Below are positions 7,244 to 16,482 of a stretch of DNA of 64,000 nt, one piece after another. Below the pieces are notes generated by a model. The model was not told where the DNA came from. It ran no database searches and worked only from the letters and a program-made list of their open reading frames with translations. The stretch covers positions 1 to 64,000 of the forward strand of contig JAGFNJ010000016.1 in the NCBI GenBank assembly GCA_017592775.1. Reading direction: 5' to 3'. Numbering within the stretch: position 1 is the first letter of the stretch; each line of letters opens with the position of its first letter. Source of the DNA: Candidatus Accumulibacter conexus (GTDB lineage: Bacteria > Pseudomonadota > Gammaproteobacteria > Burkholderiales > Rhodocyclaceae). The translations under genes were made by a program, and so were the position numbers.

Positions 7244-10097
7244 CGACTGCCGGCGCCGGCCTGGCGTAGCCGGCAGCCGCTTCGATGCGGCCGCCGCGGC
7301 GCAGCCGCACGGCACAGTACTTCAGTTCGGGGATGCGGGCAGCCGGGTCGAGCGCGGCGTTGGTCAACAGGTTGGCGGCCGCTTCGTGGTAGGCAAAGGG
7401 CATGAAGACCGTGCCGGCGGGAGTTCCCGCGTCGGCGCGCGCATGCATGACGACCTCGCCGCGCCGCGACTGCACGGTGACGAGGTCGCCCGGGCGGAGT
7501 GACAAAGCGTCCATGTCGCCGCGGTTCATCGACACCGTCGCCAATGGCTCGATGGCGTCGAGCACCCGTGTCCGCCGCGTCATGCTGCCGGTGTGCCAGT
7601 GCTCGAGCTGGCGGCCGGTGATGAGGACGAAGGGGTAGTCGGCGTCGGGCGTCTCGTCGGCGCTGACGAGGCCTGCCGGCACCAGTCGCAGGCGGCCGCT
7701 GGCAGTGGGAAAACGGTCGATGAAGACGATCCGTTGGCCGGGGTCGTCGGCGTCCAGGCAGGGGTAGGTGACGCTGCCCTGCTGCTGCAGCCGCTGCCAC
7801 GAGATGCCGCCGATCAGCGACGGCATGGCCTGGCGCATCTCTTCGAACACTGCCGCGACGCCGCATTCCTCGCCCGGGTAGCGCCAGTCGAGGCCGAGCC
7901 CGCGGGCCATCTGCTGCACGATCCAGAGGTCAGCGCGGGCGTCGCCGGGTGGCTGCAGGACCCGCCGGCCGAGTTGCAGCATGCGGTCGGTGTTGGTGAC
8001 GGTGCCGGTCTTCTCGAGCCAGGCCGACGCCGGCAGGACGACGTCGGCCAACCAGGCGGTCTCGGTCATGAAGAGGTCCTGGACCACGAGGTGCTGCAGG
8101 GCGGCCAGAGCCTGCCGCGCGTGGTTGAGGTCGGGGTCGCTCATGGCCGGGTTCTCGCCCATGATGTACATGCCGCGCACCTTGTGCGGATCGCTTTCGG
8201 CGGCCAGCGCCAGGTTCAGGATCTCGACCACGGTGTAGCCCGGCCGGTCGTCCAGTGGCAGCCGCCAGAAGTCCTCGAAGCGGCGGCGTGCGGCGGGGTC
8301 GTCGACACGCTGGTAGCCGGGGAGCATCATCGGGACCAGCCCGGCGTCGCTGGCTCCCTGCACGTTGTTCTGCCCGCGCAGCGGGTGCAGACCCGTTCCC
8401 GGTCTGCCGATCTGGCCCGTCACCGCGCACAGGGCGATCAGGCAGCGGGCGTTGTCGGTGCCATGCACATGCTGGCTGACGCCCATGCCCCAGAGGATCA
8501 TCGCGCTGCGGGCCCGGGCAAAGGCGCGCGCCACCTCGCGCAGCGTCACCGCCGGGATGCCACAGACCGGCGCCATCGCCTCGGGGCTGAAGCGTCGCAC
8601 CTGCTCGCGCAGCGCTTCGTAGTTCTCGACCCGCCGGCGGATGAAGTCGTCGTCGGCCAGCCCCTCGTCGATGATGGTGTGGATCAGCGCATTGAGCATG
8701 GCGACGTCGCTGTCGGCACGGAAGCGCAGCTCGCGCCAGGCATGGCGACCGATGTCGATGCCGCGCGGGTCGGCGACGACGATCCGCGCGCCGCGTCTGG
8801 CGGCGTTCTTCATCCAGGTCGCGGCGACCGGGTGGTTGACCGTCGGATTGCAGCCGATGAGGAAGATCAACTCGGCATGCCGGACGTCGTTGACCGGGTT
8901 GCTGACCGCACCCGAGCCGACCGCCTCGAGCAGTGCGGTGACGCTCGAGGCGTGGCAGAGGCGGGTGCAGTGATCGACGTTGTTGCTGCCGAAGCCGGTC
9001 CGCACCAGTTTCTGGAAGAGATAGGCCTCCTCGTTGCTCCCCTTGGCCGAGCCGAAGCCAGCCAGCGTCCAACTGCCATGCTGCTCGCGCAGGTCCTTGA
9101 AGCGGCTGCTGGCCAGGGCCAGCGCTTCCTCCCAGCTCGCCTCGCGGAACAGCGCCCGCCACTCGTCTGGGCGGGCTGCCTGCGCGGCATCCTTGGCGGC
9201 GCCGGCGAGGCGGATCAGTGGCCGCGTCAGGCGTTGCGGGTGGTGCACGTAGTCGAGGCCGAAGCGCCCCTTGACGCACAGGCGCGAACGGTTGGCCGGT
9301 CCGTCGCGCCCGTCGACGCCGACGATCCGCTCGTCGCGCACGTTGCAGGTGAGGAGGCAGCCGACGCCGCAGTACGGGCATACCGTATCCACCTGGCGGT
9401 CGACCACCTGGCTGCCGTCGCGCGAGCGGGCGCTGAGGGCGCCGGTCGGGCAGGCCTGCAGGCACTCGCCGCAGGCGACACAACTGCTCTCGCCCAGCGG
9501 GTCGTCGAGGTCGAAGACGATCCGTGCCGATTCGCCGCGCAGCGCGTAGCCGATGACGTCGTTGACCTGCTCCTCGCGGCAGGCGCGAACGCAGCGCGTG
9601 CACTGGATGCAGGCCTCGAGGTTGACGACCATCGCCGGGTGCGACTCGTCCGCTGGTACTCGTGGCCGGCGGCCGGACTGCAACTGCGGGCGGACGCGCA
9701 CGCCGGCGCGGGCTGCCGCCGCCGACAATTCGCCATGCGCCAGCGTGCCGTCGGCGTCGAGCCACTTGTGGCCGCTTGCGGGCATCTCGGCGAGCAGCAG
9801 TTCGAGCACCATGTCCCGGCTTCGGCGGACGCGCTCGTTGCGCGAATGGACGCTCATCCCGGGCGTTGCCGCGCGGCAGCAACTGGCGGCCAGAGCCCGC
9901 TCGCCGTCGATCTCGACGACGCACGCGCGACAGTTGCCGGCCGGGCGCAGCCCTTGCTGGTGGCACAGATGCGGGATGTCGAAGCCGTGCCGCAGGGCGG
10001 CGTCGAGGATGCTCTCGCCGGCGCGTGCCGTCAGTTCGTGGCCGTCGAGGATGAAGTCGACGGACGCCGTGGCCTGTCCATCGTCGACGTCGCGCAT
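7233..10097 (-). CDS. fdsA: NAD-type formate dehydrogenase, catalytic alpha subunit
   Basis: A 954-residue molybdenum or tungsten formate dehydrogenase alpha subunit. The N-terminal [2Fe-2S] domain carries CHQQGLRPAGNCRAC (about residues 40-55). Two ferredoxin-type [4Fe-4S] motifs follow (CIQCTRCVRACR and CVACGECLQACPTG), then the molybdoenzyme motif CPYCGVGCLLTC and the pterin-binding domains. The metal ligand appears to be cysteine in 'DHCTRLCHASS', not selenocysteine. The domain order matches cytosolic FdsA-type enzymes, which oxidise formate and pass electrons to the FMN/FeS subunit encoded just upstream. The ATG at 10097 overlaps that gene's stop (ATGA). Confidence 0.92.
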   Translation of the reverse strand: MRDVDDGQATASVDFILDGHELTARAGESILDAALRHGFDIPHLCHQQGLRPAGNCRACVVEIDGERALAASCCRAATPGMSVHSRNERVRRSRDMVLELLLAEMPASGHKWLDADGTLAHGELSAAAARAGVRVRPQLQSGRRPRVPADESHPAMVVNLEACIQCTRCVRACREEQVNDVIGYALRGESARIVFDLDDPLGESSCVACGECLQACPTGALSARSRDGSQVVDRQVDTVCPYCGVGCLLTCNVRDERIVGVDGRDGPANRSRLCVKGRFGLDYVHHPQRLTRPLIRLAGAAKDAAQAARPDEWRALFREASWEEALALASSRFKDLREQHGSWTLAGFGSAKGSNEEAYLFQKLVRTGFGSNNVDHCTRLCHASSVTALLEAVGSGAVSNPVNDVRHAELIFLIGCNPTVNHPVAATWMKNAARRGARIVVADPRGIDIGRHAWRELRFRADSDVAMLNALIHTIIDEGLADDDFIRRRVENYEALREQVRRFSPEAMAPVCGIPAVTLREVARAFARARSAMILWGMGVSQHVHGTDNARCLIALCAVTGQIGRPGTGLHPLRGQNNVQGASDAGLVPMMLPGYQRVDDPAARRRFEDFWRLPLDDRPGYTVVEILNLALAAESDPHKVRGMYIMGENPAMSDPDLNHARQALAALQHLVVQDLFMTETAWLADVVLPASAWLEKTGTVTNTDRMLQLGRRVLQPPGDARADLWIVQQMARGLGLDWRYPGEECGVAAVFEEMRQAMPSLIGGISWQRLQQQGSVTYPCLDADDPGQRIVFIDRFPTASGRLRLVPAGLVSADETPDADYPFVLITGRQLEHWHTGSMTRRTRVLDAIEPLATVSMNRGDMDALSLRPGDLVTVQSRRGEVVMHARADAGTPAGTVFMPFAYHEAAANLLTNAALDPAARIPELKYCAVRLRRGGRIEAAAGYARPAPAVDAG

Positions 10098-11938
10098 CAC
10101 TGTTCGGCCGCCACTTCGCCGGGAAAATGGATCTGCACGCTGCGCAGGACGTTCGGCGCCGCCTGCCCGAGACCGCAGATCGACGCGTCCGCCATCACCT
10201 GCGCGAGATCCTCGAGCAGCGCGTGGTCCCAGTCGGCGGCTGCCATCAGCGTTGCCGCGCGTGCCGTGCCGACGCGGCACGGGGTGCACTGACCGCAGCT
10301 CTCGGCGGCGAAGAAGCGCATCATCGCCAGTGCGGCATCGCGTGCCCGGTCGTGCTGGCTGAGCACGATGACCCCGGCCGAACCGATGAAGCTGCCGCAG
10401 GGCTGCAGGGTATCGAAATCGAGCGGCAGGTCGGCGAGCCGTGCCGGCAGGATGCCGCCAGCGGCACCGCCAGGCAGGTAGGCATGGAGGGTGTGGCCGT
10501 CGGCCATGCCGCCGCAGTATTCGTCCACCAGTTCACGCAGCGTGATCCCCGCCGGCGCCAGCTTGACTCCGGGTTGCCGGACGCGACCGCTGACGCTGAA
10601 GCTGCGCAGACCGTGGCGGCCGTGGCGGCCGAAGCTGGCAAACCAGTCTGGCCCGCGCTCGACGATGTCGCGCACCCAGTACAGCGTCTCGAAGTTGTGC
10701 GCCAGCGTCGGCGCTCCGAACAGCCCGCGCTGCGCGACGTAGGGCGGGCGCAGGCGCGGTTCGCCACGGCGGCCCTCGATGCTTTCGATCATCGCCGACT
10801 CCTCGCCACAGATGTAGGCGCCGGCACCGCGTCGCAGTTCGATCGCCGGCAGGGGGCAGGGCGGTGCGGCGACGAGGTCCGCCAGCGCCGCCGCGAGCAG
10901 CGCGCGTGCCGCGTGGTACTCGTCGCGGACGTAGATATAGACGTCGGCGATGCCGACCACGTGCGCCGCGATCAGGACGCCCTCGAGAAAGCGGTGCGGG
11001 TCGCGCTCGAGCCAGGTGCGGTCCTTGAAGGTGCCCGGCTCGCCTTCGTCGATGTTCACTGCCAGTATCCGCGGCGCCGGCTGGTCGCGCACCAGTTGCC
11101 ACTTGCGGCCGGCCGGGAAGCCGGCGCCGCCGAGGCCGCGCAGTCCGGAATCGTTCATCGCCTGCAGCACCCGCGCGGCCGGGACGGAGCCATTGGCGAC
11201 CGCGGCTGCCAGTGCATAGCCGCCAGTGGCGCGGTAGGTCGGGTAGTCGGCGTGCGGCACCCGCGTCGGGTCCTGCCCCGGCACCGGCGTCACCGCGCGT
11301 TCGGCGAGCGCCGCCGGGTCGAAGGCGGCGACCGGTCCGGGTGGCGACTGATCCTGCGCCGGCGACGACGCCGTCGTCGCCCGTCGTGCGACCGCCTGCA
11401 GCAGGACGGCAGGCGTCGCCTGCGGCACGGCATGCTGGCCCACCAGCGCTGCCGGCGCCTGCTCGCAGCGGCCGATGCAGGGGGCGGCCAGCAGCCGCAC
11501 GCCGGCCGCTGCGAGTTGCCTGCGCGTATCCGCCAGCAGGTGGTCGGCGCCGGCGAGCGAGCAACTGAGGCCGGTGCAGACGCGCAGCGTCAACCCGGGC
11601 ACGGCTGCGTCGTCGGCGACGATGTCGAAGTGGTGGTAGAAGCTGGCGACCTCGTAGACCTCCGCCAGCGGCAGTCTCATCAGGTGCGCGAGCGCCACCA
11701 GGTGACGCGCGCGCAGCGCGCCGTGGGCATCCTGCAGACGATGCAGGAACTCGATCAGCAGGTCACGCCGGTAGCCCGCCGGGCCAGGCTCGCCGATGCT
11801 CCAGCGCACCTCGGCGCACGCCCCGGCATCGGCTTGCCGGCCCTTGGCGAGGTTGCGCCGGCGGTTGCGCCCGGCCGGCGCACCGGCGTCAGCCACCGGC
11901 GCCGCCTGCGTACCGTCGTCCCGGAGCTGGTCACTCAT
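10097..11938 (-). CDS. fdsB: Formate dehydrogenase, fused gamma/beta (FdsG-FdsB) diaphorase subunit
   Basis: A 613-residue protein that joins two subunits normally encoded separately. Residues about 25-180 resemble FdsG/NuoE, a thioredoxin-like [2Fe-2S] domain with the cysteine pairs CTGLSC and CIGRC. The rest is FdsB/NuoF: the FMN-binding stretch 'GLGGAGFPAGRKW', the 'NIDEGEPGTFKDR' motif, an SLBB segment and the [4Fe-4S] motif ESCGQCTPC near residue 540. It would pass electrons from the alpha subunit to NAD+. It is the first gene of the operon, coupled to fdsA by an ATGA overlap. No FdsD small subunit is seen nearby. Confidence 0.88.
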   Translation of the reverse strand: MSDQLRDDGTQAAPVADAGAPAGRNRRRNLAKGRQADAGACAEVRWSIGEPGPAGYRRDLLIEFLHRLQDAHGALRARHLVALAHLMRLPLAEVYEVASFYHHFDIVADDAAVPGLTLRVCTGLSCSLAGADHLLADTRRQLAAAGVRLLAAPCIGRCEQAPAALVGQHAVPQATPAVLLQAVARRATTASSPAQDQSPPGPVAAFDPAALAERAVTPVPGQDPTRVPHADYPTYRATGGYALAAAVANGSVPAARVLQAMNDSGLRGLGGAGFPAGRKWQLVRDQPAPRILAVNIDEGEPGTFKDRTWLERDPHRFLEGVLIAAHVVGIADVYIYVRDEYHAARALLAAALADLVAAPPCPLPAIELRRGAGAYICGEESAMIESIEGRRGEPRLRPPYVAQRGLFGAPTLAHNFETLYWVRDIVERGPDWFASFGRHGRHGLRSFSVSGRVRQPGVKLAPAGITLRELVDEYCGGMADGHTLHAYLPGGAAGGILPARLADLPLDFDTLQPCGSFIGSAGVIVLSQHDRARDAALAMMRFFAAESCGQCTPCRVGTARAATLMAAADWDHALLEDLAQVMADASICGLGQAAPNVLRSVQIHFPGEVAAEQ

Positions 11939-11955
11939 GGCCGTCGGCGAAGCCG

Positions 11956-13848
11956 CTACTGCGGCAGCAGTCGCAGCGCGCGCTGCCTGCCCAGCCGGCC
12001 GATGACGTGCATCTCGCAGGGCTTGCAGTCGAAGCGCAGCGTCAGGCGTTCGCTGCCGTTGATCAGGAGCATCGGCTCGGCGCGGATTCCCTTCACCTGT
12101 TTCGGGCAGAGGTTGAAGCTGTAGCGCAGGCAGTGTCTGGTGATCATCAGCGACACCTCGCCCTTCTGCTGGCCGCACTCGTAGGCCGCTTCGATGACCT
12201 CGACGCCATGCCGGGCGTAGAAGGCGCGCGCGCTGCGGTTGCTGACGCCCGCCAAGTAGTCGAGCGAACGCTCGGGGAAGAGCGCCGGCGGCACCGCCGC
12301 CGGCCTGCGCAGCGGCCGCTCGTAGGCGGCGCGGCGGGCCGCGTCGAGCGCGGCGAGCGCAGCGCGACGCAACTGGTTGAGGGTGGCGGCCGGCAGGAAC
12401 CAGTCGGTGGCGAGGGCGATGTCGATGCTGCGTGGGCTGTAGATCGTCCCGCCGAGTCGGCCGAGGCTCTCGCGCATCGCTGCCCGCGCCCGCTCGCCGT
12501 CGCGCGCGGGCTGTCGCGGGTGCGCCAGCGTCGCCTGCGCCGTCACACCGCGCTCATCGCTGATCGCCAGCAGCAGGCCGTGCGCATCCTCGCGCAGCAC
12601 CAGATCGACGGCGATGCGACGGGTTGCCGACTTCCTCGCCAGGCAGCGGGCGAACTCCTGGTCGCGGTTGCGGTGGATGCGTGTGCCGGCCTGCAGGACG
12701 GTCGGCAGTCCGCCTGCGGTGCGCTGCGGAAACAGTCGGCAGCCGCTGCCGTTCTGCTCGACACGGTTGATCTGCAAGCCGTGCAGCTCGCCGGTGGCGT
12801 CGAACCAGGCGACCCCGTCACCGTTGTGCACCACCTGTGGGCAGTCGATGTCGAAGTGATCGCTGCCGACGCGGGTGACCGTGCCGATCTCGTCACCGAC
12901 GAACTTCGGCGTCGCGAAGGTGCCGATGTCGGCCTGGCGGCCGCGGACGAAGTAATCGGTGGCACCCCGGTTGAAGGTCTTTTCGGGTTGCGGAACGAAG
13001 AGGAAGCTGCTCTCGCCGGAAGAGCAGCGCCGATGGCCCGGCCGTTCGGCGATGATCTCGTCGAGCAACTGGCGGTAGTGGGCGGTGATGTTCTTGACGT
13101 AGGCCAGATCCTTGAGGCGCCCCTCGATCTTGAACGAGCTGACGCCGGCGTCCACCAGCGCCCGCAGGTTGCGGCTCTGATCGTTGTCCTTCAGCGACAG
13201 CAGGTGCCGGTCGGCGGCGATCACCTGCCCGTCCCCGGCGGCCAGCGTATAGGGCAGGCGGCAGGACTGCGAACAGTCGCCACGGTTGGCGCTGCGCCCG
13301 GTCTGCGCGTAGCTCAGGTTGCACTGGCCGCTGTAGCTGACGCAGAGGGCGCCGTGCACGAAGAACTCGAGAATGGCGTCGGTCTCGCCGGCGATGGCGC
13401 TGATCTGGTCGAGCGCCAGTTCGCGTGCGAGGACGATCTGCGAGAAGCCGACGGCGGCGAGGAAGCGGGCCTTGTCAGGCGAGCGGACGTTGGTCTGCGT
13501 GCTGGCGTGCAGTTCGATCGGCGGCAGGTCGAGTTCGAGCAGACCCATGTCCTGGACGATCAACGCATCGGCGCCGACCTCGTGGAGTTGCCATGCCAGC
13601 CGCCGCGCCACTTCCAGTTCGTCATCGCGGAGCAGGGTGTTGAGCGCAACCAGTACCTGCGCGTTGTAGCGGTGCGCATGTTCGACGAGGCGGCCGATGT
13701 CGGCAACCGAATTGCCGGCACGGGAACGGGCGCCGAACGCCGGGCCACCGATATAGACGGCATCGGCGCCGTGGTTGATGGCCTCGATCCCGAAATCGGC
13801 ATTCTTCGCCGGTGCGAGGAGTTCGAGATGCTGACGGGTCTTCTGCAT
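11956..13848 (-). CDS. rlhA: Peptidase U32-family 23S rRNA hydroxylase RlhA-like
   Basis: A 630-residue U32-family protein. The N-terminal barrel starts 'LELLAPAKNADFGIEAINHGADAVYIGG', the family hallmark. The cysteine-rich core 'GQCNLSYAQTGRSANRGDCSQSCRLPY', here at about residues 175-200, matches the members that modify RNA. The long C-terminal extension (DUF3656-like) makes it the size of E. coli RlhA/YdcP (23S rRNA C2501 hydroxylation), larger than the tRNA-acting TrhP/YegQ group. It lies 17 bases after the fdsB start region and is read in the same direction, upstream of fdsB. Function is inferred from length and domain layout. Confidence 0.8.
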   Translation of the reverse strand: MQKTRQHLELLAPAKNADFGIEAINHGADAVYIGGPAFGARSRAGNSVADIGRLVEHAHRYNAQVLVALNTLLRDDELEVARRLAWQLHEVGADALIVQDMGLLELDLPPIELHASTQTNVRSPDKARFLAAVGFSQIVLARELALDQISAIAGETDAILEFFVHGALCVSYSGQCNLSYAQTGRSANRGDCSQSCRLPYTLAAGDGQVIAADRHLLSLKDNDQSRNLRALVDAGVSSFKIEGRLKDLAYVKNITAHYRQLLDEIIAERPGHRRCSSGESSFLFVPQPEKTFNRGATDYFVRGRQADIGTFATPKFVGDEIGTVTRVGSDHFDIDCPQVVHNGDGVAWFDATGELHGLQINRVEQNGSGCRLFPQRTAGGLPTVLQAGTRIHRNRDQEFARCLARKSATRRIAVDLVLREDAHGLLLAISDERGVTAQATLAHPRQPARDGERARAAMRESLGRLGGTIYSPRSIDIALATDWFLPAATLNQLRRAALAALDAARRAAYERPLRRPAAVPPALFPERSLDYLAGVSNRSARAFYARHGVEVIEAAYECGQQKGEVSLMITRHCLRYSFNLCPKQVKGIRAEPMLLINGSERLTLRFDCKPCEMHVIGRLGRQRALRLLPQ

Positions 13849-14098
13849 GGGCTGGCATCAGGTGGCAATGGTGGCATTCTATACGCTCCCGGCGCTGCCG
13901 CTGCCGTTCGGCTTCGTTGGCCGGCGTCGGCCGGCAAGCGGCCCGGTTGAGCGGGCGCCGCTGCCGCGGCAGCCCGCGTTTCTCCTCGGAGGTTGATCTT
14001 TCGCAAGGTTGATCTCCCATGTCAACCGCAATCCGCAGTGGGCGTTAGTCGGCGCATGCGTGGCGCAATGACCAACAACATCTCAAGAGGAGAATGAC

Positions 14099-14383
14099 AT
14101 GGGTAGCCTGAGCAACGAGTCCTTCGACCAGTTTCTCGATTCACTGAAGCAGGCCGGCGTGCAGATCAGCAACGAAGACGAGCTGCGCGAGCGTCTGGCG
14201 GAGGCCCAACGTTGGCGCTTCGCGTTTGCCACGCTGGCTGCCAACGGCCGTCCGCTGGGAATCCGCTTCCAGGACAGCAGCAGCGGCGTCAACCAGGACG
14301 ACATCCACCGCACCCTGGCCCGCTTCCAGTTTCCCGAAGTCCTGCAGAGCACCTTTGCCGCCAGCCTGCGCGCTGACCACTGA
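14099..14383 (+). CDS. Small conserved-looking protein, function unknown
   Basis: A 94-residue acidic protein preceded by a strong ribosome binding site (AGAGGAGA, 7 bases before the ATG). The first half is a predicted helix with heptad-like spacing (FDQFLDSLKQAGVQISNEDELRERLAEAQRW). The rest, 'LGIRFQDSSSGVNQDD', is more polar. No signal peptide, membrane segment or known motif is visible. It is divergent from rlhA and stands alone. I do not recognise the family. The ribosome binding site and codon usage support a real gene. Confidence 0.65.
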   Translation: MGSLSNESFDQFLDSLKQAGVQISNEDELRERLAEAQRWRFAFATLAANGRPLGIRFQDSSSGVNQDDIHRTLARFQFPEVLQSTFAASLRADH

Positions 14384-14686
14384 TCATCGACCGCCGTTGG
14401 CTTTTTCCTGCAGCGGACTCGTCGCACCCTCCCTCCCCTGAAGCCTGGCCGTGCCGGTGACCCGTGCCGCAAGCGGTCGGTCGCGTGCGGCACGCGGTTG
14501 CGGCCGGCGGGCACGGCACCGGTGATTCGCTGGCCGCAGCCGGTCCGCGCTGCGGCACGGGCGGGGCCGTTGCGGCGGCTGTTCCCCCGCCGCGGCGGCA
14601 GGCCCGACCGCCATTTCTTCCCGCTGCCCGGCGGTGGGCGTTGATGCCTGTTGAACGACGACTGCAGTGTGAGTCATAATGTCGGC
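14384..14686. other. Intergenic, mostly featureless GC-rich DNA
   Basis: About 300 bases between two small genes. It is very GC-rich with many short complementary runs, but I see no convincing terminator. The only clear signal is a promoter-like pair at its right end (14651-14680), listed separately. Confidence 0.5.
14651..14680 (+). promoter_or_regulatory. Sigma70-like promoter for a possibly leaderless mRNA
   Basis: TTGAAC at 14651-14656 and CATAAT at 14675-14680 are separated by 18 bases. Transcription would begin about seven bases after the -10 box, at or next to the ATG at 14687. There is no ribosome binding site in between, which suggests a leaderless transcript. Confidence 0.45.
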
Positions 14687-15076
14687 ATGAACGATTCCCC
14701 CCCCCAGGATCCGCGGCGGCGGCTGCGCGAGCTGCTCACCATTCCCGAGCGCGATCGCACCGACGAGCAGTGGGACGAGATCATCGAGATCGAAATCACG
14801 CTGGCGCCAGGAAACCGCGAGTCCGATCGCAACTCGGACCGATCCGGCGAGCGGCAGCCTGACAAGCGCCAGGGCGCTGCCGGTCCCGGCCGTCGTCCCG
14901 AACAGCGCAAGGCGCCGGCAAAGCCACCCGCACCAAGGCAGGAGCCTCGGCAGCAAGGGCCGCGGCCGGATGCTGCGGCCGATGCGCCGGGCGAGGCGCG
15001 CGCGCCGGATGCGCGGCCACCGAGGCGGCACATGCGGCGGCCGCGGCGTCCATCGGAGACCCCGGGCGAGAGCTGA
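14687..15076 (+). CDS. Small basic Arg/Pro-rich protein, function unknown
   Basis: A 129-residue protein. The first 40 residues look ordered and acidic (RRRLRELLTIPERDRTDEQWDEIIEIEI). The remainder is a disordered, low-complexity tail rich in Arg, Pro, Ala, Gln and Gly. No enzyme motif is visible. The start is placed at 14687 because a promoter-like pair ends seven bases before it; an in-frame ATG at 14651 lies inside that promoter and is less likely. The tail might bind nucleic acid, but that is a guess from composition only. Confidence 0.5.
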   Translation: MNDSPPQDPRRRLRELLTIPERDRTDEQWDEIIEIEITLAPGNRESDRNSDRSGERQPDKRQGAAGPGRRPEQRKAPAKPPAPRQEPRQQGPRPDAAADAPGEARAPDARPPRRHMRRPRRPSETPGES

Positions 15077-15171
15077 TCCGTTTGCCGCACTGACCGCTGT
15101 TGCCGGTCGCGATTCCTTTCGGCGGCTCGTCGCCGCCGCGCTTCCACCTCGTCGTCAGTGCTGCTGCGGCA

Positions 15172-16482
15172 TCATGACCGCCCGCCATCCCTGGCCGGTT
15201 GCCGGGCCAGCGGCTCGGGATCGCGCAGCAGCAGCGTCGGTGGCGCGAAGGGAGCGAGGCGCTCGAGGAAATCAAGCATTTCCAGCGCCGGCGAGTTGCG
15301 AAAGAATGCGGCCATCGGTGTCTCCATCCAGATTCGGTCGGCGTGTGCCCAGACCTCGTGCGGCGTATCGCCGATGCCGTCGTCGTCGCGGTCGAATCCC
15401 TGGTAGCTGTCCCAGTAGTTCCCCCACCACTGATTGGCGTCCTCGCGATCGCCCGCGCCGACGAGCGCCGACCACAGGTTGTGCTCGAAGCGGTTGCGCA
15501 GGACCAGATGACCACCTCGTTCGCCGTAGAAGCTGATGCCGGTGACGTTGTGCGCGATGCGATTGTCGATCACCGCCATGCGGTTGATGGCGTGCCTGGG
15601 CGAGTCCGACAGGATGCCGACTGCGCAATGGATGATCTCGTTGTCGTGCAGCAGCGTCGTGCCGCTTTCCTTGAGCGCGACGCCGGCGCCGCTGGCGTCG
15701 ATGGCGTGCAGGATCCGGTTGCGGCGGATGATCAGTCCTTCCGAGTTGAGCGCGGTGATTCCGGACGAGTTGTCGCGCAGGTAGTTCGCCTCGATCAGCG
15801 TCCGGTGGGCGAAAAGCAGGTTCATCGCGCGCCGGCTGTCGCGCACGCGGTTGCCGACGAAGCGGTTGCGCAGCGAGTTGCTGACCGTGATGTCGCGAAC
15901 GCGTTGCAGGTCGTTGTCCTCGATGCGGTTGCCCATGCTGTACCAGAGCCGGATGCCGTCGCCGCGCTCCGCTGCAGCCAGCGCCAGCGAGCGGATGCGG
16001 TTGCCGACGATGCGGTTCCCGTTCGCTTGTTGCAGGGTGATGCCGAACAGCACCTCATCGATCAGGTTGTCTGCGATCAGGTTGTCGTGCCCTTCTTCGA
16101 TCAGCACACCCGAGTCGATGCGGTCGTGCGAGTCGCCGGAGTTCCTCAGATGCAGCCCGCGCAGGACGACACCGCTGGCGCGCACGGTGACCACCGTCCC
16201 CTGGCCGCCGCCGTCGACGGTGATTTCTCCACGACCATCGATCAGCATCGGGCGGCTGATCAACACCGGCCCGGAGTAGGTTCCCGCCGGCGCCTGCAGG
16301 CTGCCGCCGCTCGGCGTGGCGTCGATCCAGGGCTGCAGGGGTGGCGCCGGAGAGACGCTGCCTGCGCCGCCCGCGGCGGCGAGGAGGATGGCAGACAATG
16401 TTCCGATGCAGGCGGCGGCGAACGCCGGCAGCAAGCGGATGTGCGGCCTCAGGCGGCGGACTCTCGCTGCAGCCACAGGCAC
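15172..16482 (-). CDS. nosD: NosD-like periplasmic right-handed beta-helix protein
   Basis: A 436-residue exported protein whose body is a series of parallel beta-helix (PbH1) turns of the form 'GNRIVGNRIRS', 'GNRIEDNDLQ' and 'RNRFVGNRVRD'. It ends in the NosD-typical region 'NQWWGNYWDSYQGFDRDDDGIGDTPH'. NosD helps copper delivery to nitrous oxide reductase. A hydrophobic N-terminal segment (about residues 15-37) is a signal or anchor. The start overlaps the dnaQ stop by 34 bases; a later start is possible. No nosZ, nosF, nosY or nosL lies nearby, so a role outside N2O reduction cannot be excluded. Confidence 0.8.
   Translation of the reverse strand: MPVAAARVRRLRPHIRLLPAFAAACIGTLSAILLAAAGGAGSVSPAPPLQPWIDATPSGGSLQAPAGTYSGPVLISRPMLIDGRGEITVDGGGQGTVVTVRASGVVLRGLHLRNSGDSHDRIDSGVLIEEGHDNLIADNLIDEVLFGITLQQANGNRIVGNRIRSLALAAAERGDGIRLWYSMGNRIEDNDLQRVRDITVSNSLRNRFVGNRVRDSRRAMNLLFAHRTLIEANYLRDNSSGITALNSEGLIIRRNRILHAIDASGAGVALKESGTTLLHDNEIIHCAVGILSDSPRHAINRMAVIDNRIAHNVTGISFYGERGGHLVLRNRFEHNLWSALVGAGDREDANQWWGNYWDSYQGFDRDDDGIGDTPHEVWAHADRIWMETPMAAFFRNSPALEMLDFLERLAPFAPPTLLLRDPEPLARQPARDGGRS

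Noticed and set aside
7593-10292. A very long plus-strand open frame (899 codons) opposite fdsA
   Set aside because: It is the antisense of a conserved enzyme gene. Its translation shows only Arg/Ala/Val/Asp-rich sequence with no motif. Long antisense frames are expected at this GC content.
13071-13080. GGCGGTAGTG as a third ops element
   Set aside because: It is inside the rlhA coding region, lacks the GCGTG end and has no upstream hairpin.
10127-13950. Long plus-strand frames opposite fdsB and rlhA
   Set aside because: Same reason: the minus-strand products have clear cofactor motifs; the plus-strand ones do not.
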